Assembly: GCA_030531285.1 (NCBI GenBank)
Contig: JAUNNW010000097.1
Coordinates: forward strand, 1 to 5,176
DNA from: Synergistaceae bacterium
Lineage (GTDB): Bacteria > Synergistota > Synergistia > Synergistales > Synergistaceae
Direction: 5' to 3'
Length of the DNA stretch: 5,176 bases
Shown piece after piece: positions 1-4,430 of this stretch. The notes under the pieces are model-generated. The model saw only the letters and a program-made list of their open reading frames with translations. It searched no databases and was not told the DNA's origin. The position numbers and the translations under genes are program-made. The stretch's first letter is position 1, and every line of letters starts with the position of its first letter.

Positions 1-569
1 CGGTCAACATCGCTTCTGAGCCTGAGCGACAGATAGGTTTTCATGCCCATGGCTTTTATAAGCTTTTTGGCTTCGACAATCTGCCGTTCTTTTGCCCACT
101 GCGCCGCTGCCCAGCCGGGGACTCCCCAGTAAAGCGCCTGATCGCTCACGGAAGCCGCTTTTTTCAGCGTCTCGAGATATGCCGGAGCTTCCTCCGAAAC
201 GGACCTCAATACGGCATGAACAGTTTTAACGTCCTGTACGTCGTTGTCTCTTCCGCTTGCTTTAACCGCCTGCAGTACTGCGTTGATAAGAACCGGAGCA
301 GCAAAATGCTTAAGCTCGACAAGTCCGGCAATACCGATCATAAGCGCAGTCTGTGTTCTGAACGAAAGCGCTCTTGCATTGCGTCTGCAATATTTAAGCA
401 TAAGATGCTTCCACAAGCCCTGCCTTCTCAGAGTACAGTAGACAAGAAGCGCGGCGACGTCCCTGTCGCCTGAATTTATTTCCGGATAAAGTTTTCTTAA
501 AGATTCCGATGCAAAAGTTCCGGAACTTGCATCCATGCATACACGAAGTGCAGCTTCTATACCCCGCAT
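1..569 (-). CDS. rsmB: RsmB-family 16S rRNA cytosine-C5 methyltransferase, N-terminal part (3' end beyond left edge)
   Basis: RsmB methylates C967 (E. coli numbering) of 16S rRNA at carbon 5, using S-adenosylmethionine, in the cytoplasm. Only the first 189 residues are in the window. Residues 1-140 look like the all-helical NusB-like RNA-binding domain: a GDRDVAALLVYCTLRRQ stretch at 34-50 matches the family's DR-x-LA-x-LVYGTLR element, and residues 75-103 match the helix before the linker. The VPGWAAAQWAKE segment (150-161) corresponds to the P-x-W-x-x-x-W linker, and TYLSLRLRSDVD (178-189) to the strand leading into the Rossmann domain. The catalytic cysteines and SAM motifs would lie beyond the edge, so catalytic competence cannot be judged. 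The ATG start at 569-567 is chosen because GGAGG (582-578) sits 8 nt upstream; an in-frame TTG at 590-588 has no such site. It follows the zinc peptidase by 79 bp on the same strand. A different NusB-domain protein is the main alternative. Confidence 0.8.
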   Translation of the reverse strand, partial: MRGIEAALRVCMDASSGTFASESLRKLYPEINSGDRDVAALLVYCTLRRQGLWKHLMLKYCRRNARALSFRTQTALMIGIAGLVELKHFAAPVLINAVLQAVKASGRDNDVQDVKTVHAVLRSVSEEAPAYLETLKKAASVSDQALYWGVPGWAAAQWAKERQIVEAKKLIKAMGMKTYLSLRLRSDVD

Positions 570-577
570 TACCCATG

Positions 578-582
578 CCTCC
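578..582 (-). promoter_or_regulatory. Ribosome binding site of rsmB
   Basis: GGAGG on the minus strand lies 8 nt before the ATG at 569. It decides this start against the in-frame TTG at 590 and against the overlapping ATG at 576, which is in another frame and only 1 nt from the site. Confidence 0.75.
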
Positions 583-623
583 AGGTGCAAATTAAAACGG
601 AAACAGCTGTGCCGTTACCGTTA

Positions 624-652
624 ATTGTACACTATTTTTGCAATTTTTTTAA
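624..652 (-). promoter_or_regulatory. Possible weak promoter for rsmB
   Basis: On the minus strand TTAAAA (652-647), a 17-nt spacer and TACAAT (629-624) resemble -35 and -10 boxes with 4/6 and 5/6 matches. They would start a transcript near 617, about 48 nt before the rsmB ATG. The region is very AT-rich, so the match may be chance, and rsmB may simply be read through from the peptidase gene. I see no convincing terminator between the two genes. Confidence 0.3.
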
Positions 653-1332
653 TCTCTCCGCTGATTTCTGAGCAAAATAAGTCTGAGAAGCTGAAGCGCA
701 GACATAACCATTGCCGAAACGTAGGTAAGGGCGGCGGCTGTCAGCACCTTTTTTGCTCCTGAAATTTCAGCTCTGTTCAAAAAACCATTGCCTGAAAGTA
801 TCTTCAAAGCTCTGCCGCTTGCGTCAAACTCGACAGGAAGCGTAACCGCGTGAAAAACAAGCACACCGCAGAAAAACAGTATTCCAAGATCTATCAGCGC
901 AAGGTAATTAAACAAAAAACCTATGAAAAACAGCGGCATTGAAAGCGTTGAGCAGATATTGACAACCGGAACTATGCTGTTTCTGATTTTCAGCGGAGCA
1001 TAACTCACAGCGTCCTGAACCGCATGTCCGCATTCATGAGCCGCAACCCCTATAGCCGCTATGCTTGTACTGCCGGCAACACTCTGCGACAGGCGGAGAA
1101 CCTTTGCCTGCGGGTCGTAGTGGTCGGTAAGTTCGCCTGCTATATGCTCTATTCTGACGTTCTGCAGACCGTTGGCGTCAAGTATTGCCCTAGCCGCATC
1201 GTCTGAGGTAATTTTGCGGGATGACGCAACGCCGGAATATTCCGCAAATGCGGACTTTACTTTGAACTGCGCCCAAAAAGAGAACAGCAGCGCCGGAATA
1301 AGAAGAATCATTGTGGGATCGTAATAAAACAA
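649..1332 (-). CDS. yugP: YugP-type membrane-bound neutral zinc metallopeptidase
   Basis: A 227-residue integral membrane peptidase of the YugP family (Pfam Zn_peptidase_2). The physiological substrate of this family is not well established; membrane protein turnover is presumed. Using the TTG start at 1332, a first hydrophobic helix spans about 8-23. The zinc motif HECGH is at 99-103, inside the longer SIAAIGVAAHECGHAVQDA context typical of the family. LPVEFDAS follows at about 165-172, whose glutamate (168) is the likely third zinc ligand. Further hydrophobic segments lie at about 120-141, 144-166 and 196-221, and the C-terminus is arginine-rich. Length and the MFYYDPT beginning fit the family. 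The frame remains open to a TTG at 1365, but GGAGG (1345-1341) lies inside that extension and 8 nt before TTG 1332, so the shorter start is preferred. The gene begins 40 bp after the DegT-like gene and precedes rsmB, suggesting one transcript. All key residues are present. Confidence 0.92.
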   Translation of the reverse strand: MFYYDPTMILLIPALLFSFWAQFKVKSAFAEYSGVASSRKITSDDAARAILDANGLQNVRIEHIAGELTDHYDPQAKVLRLSQSVAGSTSIAAIGVAAHECGHAVQDAVSYAPLKIRNSIVPVVNICSTLSMPLFFIGFLFNYLALIDLGILFFCGVLVFHAVTLPVEFDASGRALKILSGNGFLNRAEISGAKKVLTAAALTYVSAMVMSALQLLRLILLRNQRRD

Positions 1333-1340
1333 GCCTGACA

Positions 1341-1345
1341 CCTCC
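1341..1345 (-). promoter_or_regulatory. Ribosome binding site setting the peptidase start at a TTG codon
   Basis: GGAGG (GGAGGTG in full) on the minus strand lies 8 nt before TTG 1332-1330. No comparable site precedes the upstream in-frame TTG at 1365. The resulting N-terminus (MFYYDPT) is what YugP proteins usually show. Confidence 0.8.
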
Positions 1346-1372
1346 GAATTTATTTTTTCAAGCAAAACAATT

Positions 1373-2293
1373 CTACTGCAAATTACAGTTTTTGTCTCGG
1401 TAAAAATACTTAATGTGCGAAATAATTTCTTCCTGCTCTGCTTCTGAAATTTCTGTTCCTAAGGGAAGCAGAAGCAGCTCGTTTTTCAGCTTTTCAAAAA
1501 CAGTACAGCCGGTATTTTCAAAAGCGTAAGACTGAGTGCCGCAGCTTATTGACCGCGACGCAAGATATTCCTTCAGTCCGTCCCTGTCCCTCACACACAG
1601 CGGGCATAAGGAGGCAGAAGCAAACGATGCGCTGCCGGACTGAGGAAACGACACAAAGGGAAGCAGGGCGTTTTCGTGTATCAGCAGGCGGTATTTGGAA
1701 CCGGCAAGCTTGCGTCTGCCGTTAATCCTTTCAAAATCAGGCTGCCGGCGCATAAAATTTGCTGCGGAAACGCTGTCTGACAACGGAAGTTTTTCGGCAA
1801 AAGCTTCATCATGGCAGCATATAAGAGCAAATTCTGGTTCAATGACACAACCGATACCCGACGCTCCCGGACGCAGGATTTTCCCGTCCGAAAAATATAC
1901 GGAACCTGCGCAGCCGGCACATTCTTCTATGAAAGGGATATTCATCTGTTTCAGCTTTTCGGAAAGTTCTTCGAAACAGCACAGGCTGCCGAAACTGTGT
2001 GAAACAACAACGGCTTTTGTCCTGTCCGTGAGCTTTGCGACAATGTCTTCCTGCGATGGAACAAAACTGCCGTGGCACAAGTCACTGAATACAAACTTAA
2101 CTTCACGGCTCCGCACAAAAGCTGAAATATCCGTGCAGAGATTTGCAGAAACGATAATCTCGCCGCCGCAAGACAAATCCAAAGCGGAAAGCACAGACAA
2201 CAACGCATCTTCCGCTCTGCAGAAGCGCACCGCTTTTGTCTCAAAATACCGCGCCGCAAATTTTTCGGCTCTCAGGACTTCGCTGTCTGCCAC
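1373..2293 (-). CDS. Divergent DegT/DnrJ/EryC1-fold (aspartate aminotransferase superfamily) protein, probably lacking the PLP lysine
   Basis: A 306-residue protein with the layout of DegT/DnrJ/EryC1 sugar aminotransferases, which normally use pyridoxal phosphate to aminate keto-sugars. Numbering from the GTG start: FAARYF (12-17) and RAEDALLSVLSAL (26-38) correspond to the FA-x-YFG and SGT-x-AL elements; TKAVVVSHSFG (92-102) to the TKAI-x-x-VH-x-yG strand; IPFIEECAGCAG (119-130) to the IEDAAQAHG cofactor site; and LPLGTEISEAEQEEI (276-290) to the C-terminal element. Key features are altered: the GT before ALL is replaced, the cofactor aspartate position reads Glu, and the serine-phenylalanine...lysine loop is missing, since GIGCVIEPEFALICC runs directly to the next strand. 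Transamination is therefore doubtful; a non-catalytic or repurposed role is inferred. It is rich in cysteine (16, with two C-x-x-C pairs at 125-128 and 230-233). The GTG start at 2293 is set by GGAGG 7 nt upstream. It is the first gene of the run with the zinc peptidase and rsmB. The specific function is not recognised. Confidence 0.8.
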   Translation of the reverse strand: MADSEVLRAEKFAARYFETKAVRFCRAEDALLSVLSALDLSCGGEIIVSANLCTDISAFVRSREVKFVFSDLCHGSFVPSQEDIVAKLTDRTKAVVVSHSFGSLCCFEELSEKLKQMNIPFIEECAGCAGSVYFSDGKILRPGASGIGCVIEPEFALICCHDEAFAEKLPLSDSVSAANFMRRQPDFERINGRRKLAGSKYRLLIHENALLPFVSFPQSGSASFASASLCPLCVRDRDGLKEYLASRSISCGTQSYAFENTGCTVFEKLKNELLLLPLGTEISEAEQEEIISHIKYFYRDKNCNLQ

Positions 2294-2300
2294 AAACATA

Positions 2301-2305
2301 CCTCC
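2301..2305 (-). promoter_or_regulatory. Ribosome binding site setting the DegT-like gene start at a GTG codon
   Basis: GGAGG on the minus strand is 7 nt from GTG 2293-2291. The ATG at 2299-2297 is only 1 nt from the same site and is disfavoured. The open frame reaches a TTG at 2350, which would read through this site and lacks one of its own. Confidence 0.75.
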
Positions 2306-2311
2306 GCACTG

Positions 2312-2326
2312 TTTTGCAAAATTTTG
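2312..2326. repeat. Overlapping short palindromes between the divergent genes
   Basis: TTTTGCAAAA (2312-2321) and CAAAATTTTG (2317-2326) are two overlapping perfect 10-bp palindromes. They lie between the ribosome binding site of the DegT-like gene and the -35 box (2324-2329) of the divergent small gene, partly covering that box. They may be an operator, or only AT-rich sequence; there is no further evidence. Confidence 0.3.
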
Positions 2327-2351
2327 ACAATTCCGGACTAAGGTATACAAT
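2324..2351 (+). promoter_or_regulatory. Sigma-70-type promoter for the small membrane protein gene
   Basis: A perfect -35 TTGACA (2324-2329), a 16-nt spacer and -10 TACAAT (2346-2351, 5/6 match) point at the plus-strand small gene. The last -10 base is 7 nt before the A of ATG 2358, so transcription would start at or within a base or two of the start codon. Confidence 0.65.
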
Positions 2352-2357
2352 TAGCGC

Positions 2358-2537
2358 ATGAACAAACGGCTTATTGTAATGTTGCTTTCACTCTCAACGA
2401 TACTGTTCTACGGCTGGGCGCTCGGCGCGATGTTTGACTATGCTGCCGGAATTCCGCAACCCGCAATTCTTGCAGGCTGTCTTGCCGCCGGCACTCTCTG
2501 CGCAGTTATCGCCGTGTACATTTGGTCAAAACACTAA
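2358..2537 (+). CDS. Small two-helix membrane protein of unknown function
   Basis: A 59-residue open frame running from ATG 2358 to TAA 2535-2537. The sequence opens with a positive MNKR and then a hydrophobic helix at about 5-26. A short polar/proline turn follows (FDYAAGIPQP, 26-35), then a second helix at about 36-56, ending in WSKH. The arrangement suggests a helical hairpin with both ends on the cytoplasmic side. It is not a family I can name. Support for reality: it fills the whole gap between two minus-strand genes, has a well-formed promoter directly upstream, and has a coherent membrane-protein composition. There is no Shine-Dalgarno site; the nearest purine run (AAGG, 2340-2343) is 14 nt away and would lie upstream of the predicted transcript start, so leaderless translation is inferred. 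It converges on the CoA-transferase gene with 12 bp between the stops. Confidence 0.65.
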   Translation: MNKRLIVMLLSLSTILFYGWALGAMFDYAAGIPQPAILAGCLAAGTLCAVIAVYIWSKH

Positions 2538-2549
2538 TTAAATTGCACA

Positions 2550-3887
2550 CTATCTTTTATTGCTCCGCTTCCAGATATGCAGCTTATCTGCAGCGGCAAT
2601 CAAATCTTCCCTGAAATCAGGATGCGCGATTGAAATAAGAGCCTCCGCGCGTTCCCAGGTTGATTTGCCCTTAAGATTTACAATGCCGTACTCGGTAACA
2701 ACGTAGTTTGTATTGGCGCGCGTATCCGTCACTATTGAGCCCTGGCTGAGAGTCGGGACAATGCGCGATTTCATCGTGCCGTCTTTCATTTTGAATGAGG
2801 AAGAGCAGCATATAAAGCTTTTTCCGCCCTTTGAAAGATACGCTCCGAGAACAAAATCAAGCTGTCCGCCGGCTCCGCTGATGTGTCTCGTTCCGGAGCT
2901 TTCGGCGCTGATCTGGCCGAAAAGGTCAAGATCCACCGTATTGTTTATGGACATAAAGTTATCGAGCTGTGCAATCGTGCGTATATCGTTGACGTAATCA
3001 ACGGGAGCGCACATACATTGCGGATTTTCGTTGATATATTCGTACAACTCGCTGCTGCCTGCGGCAAAAGTGTACACTTGGCGGCCTTTGTCCAGCGCTT
3101 TGTGCGTGCCGGTAATTTTGCCCGCCTTCGCTATTTCAAGATACGAGTCAACGTACATTTCTGTATGAACGCCGAGTTCTTTAAGGTCGGACCGGGCGAT
3201 AAGGCTTCCAACCGCGTTCGGCATTCCGCCTATTCCAAGCTGCAGGCATGCTCCGTCCGGAATCTCCGCAACAATAAGCTCCGCAACCTTTCTGTCAATG
3301 TCCGTCGCCGGTGCGGCGGGCATGACGCCGATTTCGGGATTGTATCCCTCAACAATCATGTCAACGTCCGATATATGTACCTCAGTTTCAAAACCGCCAA
3401 GACAGCGCGGCATATTTTTGTTAACCTCAACAATAATTTTGTCCGCAGTTTCGCAGAGTGCCGCCATGTGCGAGGCGTTGGGACCGAAATTGAAATAACC
3501 TTTACTGTCCATAGGCGCAACCTGAAAAACGGCAACGTCCGAATGCAGACTGTCCCTGTAATACCTTGGAAGTTCGGAATACCTTACCGGCGCGTAAAAA
3601 ACAAAACCATCGGAGATTCTTTTTCTTGCAAAGCCTGTCATGTGCCATGAATTCCACGTCATGTGCGCTGCAGGGTCTTCTATTTTGAAAACTTCAGGTT
3701 CCCAAAGCAGAATACCGCCGCGGAAATTAACATTGCGCAGCTTCGGAAGGCGTTTCGCAATCTCGGCGTCAACCGCGCACGGAATTCCTGTCGTCCAGCC
3801 GTAATCAACCCACATATCAGATTTTATGCAGGCTGCTGCTTTGGAGGCAGTTGTCAGTTTTTTCCTGTATTCCTTAGAGAAATCCAT
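2550..3887 (-). CDS. but: Acetyl-CoA hydrolase/transferase family, butyryl-CoA:acetate CoA-transferase type
   Basis: A 445-residue cytoplasmic family I CoA-transferase. It closely resembles what I know of the butyryl-CoA:acetate CoA-transferases (But) of butyrate-forming gut anaerobes, which move CoA from butyryl-CoA to acetate. Visible hallmarks: WVDYGWTTGIP (26-36), NFRGGILLWEPEVFKI (54-69), YSELPRYYRDS (103-113), VAPMDSKGYFNFGPNASH (123-140), NMPRCLGGFETE (158-169), LQLGIGGMPNAVGS (215-228), HTEMYVDSY (241-249; Glu243 is the likely catalytic glutamate forming the CoA thioester), SGAGGQLDFVLGAYLS (337-352) and VVTEYGIVNLKG (396-407). The length matches But (about 445-450) and nothing looks truncated. 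4-hydroxybutyrate or propionyl CoA-transferase activity is the main alternative, as substrate preference is hard to read from sequence. The ATG at 3887 follows GGGGTGA by 5 nt. The longer frame to 3968 contains the promoter, so it is rejected. It is apparently monocistronic, with no other butyrate-pathway gene in the window. Confidence 0.93.
   Translation of the reverse strand: MDFSKEYRKKLTTASKAAACIKSDMWVDYGWTTGIPCAVDAEIAKRLPKLRNVNFRGGILLWEPEVFKIEDPAAHMTWNSWHMTGFARKRISDGFVFYAPVRYSELPRYYRDSLHSDVAVFQVAPMDSKGYFNFGPNASHMAALCETADKIIVEVNKNMPRCLGGFETEVHISDVDMIVEGYNPEIGVMPAAPATDIDRKVAELIVAEIPDGACLQLGIGGMPNAVGSLIARSDLKELGVHTEMYVDSYLEIAKAGKITGTHKALDKGRQVYTFAAGSSELYEYINENPQCMCAPVDYVNDIRTIAQLDNFMSINNTVDLDLFGQISAESSGTRHISGAGGQLDFVLGAYLSKGGKSFICCSSSFKMKDGTMKSRIVPTLSQGSIVTDTRANTNYVVTEYGIVNLKGKSTWERAEALISIAHPDFREDLIAAADKLHIWKRSNKR
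2559..2600 (-). other. Long interrupted hairpin at the 3' end of the CoA-transferase gene
   Basis: ATTGC/GCAAT (2559-2563 with 2596-2600), CGCT/AGCG (2566-2569 with 2592-2595) and CAGATA/TATCTG (2572-2577 with 2585-2590) nest around a 7-nt loop, with small bulges. The structure covers the last codons of the gene. No T-run follows it on either strand, so it is not a standard terminator. It might stabilise the mRNA 3' end or affect the convergent transcripts. Confidence 0.35.
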
Positions 3888-3892
3888 AATTG

Positions 3893-3899
3893 TCACCCC
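3893..3899 (-). promoter_or_regulatory. Ribosome binding site of the CoA-transferase gene
   Basis: GGGGTGA on the minus strand is 5 nt before ATG 3887. Together with the promoter just upstream it fixes this start rather than the in-frame codon at 3968. Confidence 0.7.
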
Positions 3900-3921
3900 G
3901 TGTTTGTTTTGAACTGCCGAT

Positions 3922-3950
3922 ATTATAGCAGAGTAGAGAAAATTTTGCCG
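3922..3950 (-). promoter_or_regulatory. Extended -10 promoter of the CoA-transferase gene
   Basis: The minus strand carries a consensus TATAAT (3927-3922) preceded by TG and one base, giving TGCTATAAT, an extended -10 element. The position 17 nt upstream (3950-3945, CGGCAA) is a poor -35, which an extended -10 can compensate. Transcription would start near 3915, giving a leader of about 28 nt that contains the ribosome binding site. Confidence 0.7.
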
Positions 3951-3956
3951 CAAAAT
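3942..3956. promoter_or_regulatory. Perfect inverted repeat over the -35 region, candidate operator
   Basis: ATTTTGC-C-GCAAAAT is a perfect 7-bp inverted repeat with a 1-bp centre. It is centred about 34 bp upstream of the predicted transcript start, over the -35 position of the CoA-transferase promoter. That is a typical site for a dimeric repressor or activator. It does not match the Rex or CcpA consensus as I know them, so no regulator is named. Confidence 0.4.
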
Positions 3957-4026
3957 CATGGTCAGCATAAATCAACTGCTTCACTACTTTTTAATGCTTC
4001 AATCTAAACACAACCTGCGTTAGAGC

Positions 4027-4056
4027 AAAAAAATTACCTGCTTCGCAGATAATTTT
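4027..4056 (-). terminator. Rho-independent terminator of the ppx-arsD unit
   Basis: On the minus strand AAAATTATCTGC, a 3-nt loop (GAA) and GCAGGTAATTTT form a 12-position stem with one A-C mismatch. The stem runs into a 7-T tract (4033-4027). It begins 14 bp after the arsD stop codon, separating that unit from the CoA-transferase promoter. Confidence 0.75.
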
Positions 4057-4070
4057 CTATTCCTTTAATC

Positions 4071-4430
4071 TTATCTTTCGCAGAGCAGCTTCCCCGGCGG
4101 AAGCAGTTCGTCAAGCGCCGTTTCCTCAAGTCCGAGCGCTGCTATAATCTCGCTGTTGCTCGGATAACGCCCTTCAATCGCTATTTCTCCGTCCAGAGTA
4201 CAGACCGGCAGAGCTTTTTCGCCGTGTTTTCTCAAATACGCTATAACCTGCTTGTTCTCCGCAAAAGCTTTGGGGCTCCGCGAAAGATTGTATATCTCTA
4301 TTTCAATTCCCTTTGCTTTCAGCGTTTCGTACACGGAAGACATACGCAGCAGCTCGGGATTCGCCTTTGCTCCGCAAATTCCTGTAATACAGCAGGCAGC
4401 CTGCTCGTAGACCGCAAGCTTCCCTGTCAT
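4071..4430 (-). CDS. arsD: ArsD-like arsenical metallochaperone/repressor family protein
   Basis: A 119-residue cytoplasmic protein of the ArsD family (thioredoxin-like fold). Classical ArsD binds trivalent arsenic or antimony through cysteine thiols, passes it to the ArsA ATPase and weakly represses the ars operon. Seen here: LAVYEQAACCITGICG (5-20) with Cys13, Cys14 and Cys19 in the CC-x4-C spacing of ArsD Cys12/13/18; YNLSRSPKAFAEN (47-59), matching the family's YNLxxxPxAFAxN; and LPVCTLDGEIAIEGRYPS (74-91), matching the LPLxLVDGExxxxGRYPT strand-turn. Other cysteines are Cys77 and Cys117; the paired C-terminal cysteines of plasmid R773 ArsD are absent. The length is standard. Its ATG overlaps the ppx stop as ATGA, so translation is probably coupled; a GGAGA lies 11 nt upstream. 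No arsR, arsA, arsB or arsC gene is in the window, so the role may differ from the classical one. Family assignment is strong; the function in this setting is inference. Confidence 0.88.
   Translation of the reverse strand: MTGKLAVYEQAACCITGICGAKANPELLRMSSVYETLKAKGIEIEIYNLSRSPKAFAENKQVIAYLRKHGEKALPVCTLDGEIAIEGRYPSNSEIIAALGLEETALDELLPPGKLLCER

Noticed and set aside
394..576. A 60-residue minus-strand frame starting at ATG 576
   Set aside because: It overlaps the rsmB start in another frame, only 1 nt from the GGAGG site, and shows no domain; the rsmB frame at 569 matches a known family.
598..620. Inverted repeat (AACGG...CCGTT around ACAGCTGT) between the peptidase gene and rsmB, considered as a terminator
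   Set aside because: The outer stem is only 5 bp with a long loop, and the inner palindrome has no room for a loop. The run after it is just a few T, too weak to call.
623..640. Near-repeat of this stretch at 2541-2558 (AATTG-x-ACACTAT shared), both next to minus-strand gene ends
   Set aside because: It is short and AT-rich with mismatches, there are only two copies, and neither forms a structure; chance is a sufficient explanation.
1695..2327. A 210-residue open frame on the plus strand
   Set aside because: It is antisense to the DegT-like gene, with low-complexity composition and no promoter or ribosome binding site.
2883..3650. A 255-residue open frame on the plus strand
   Set aside because: It is antisense to the strongly conserved CoA-transferase, which explains the open frame through codon bias; no family features are visible.
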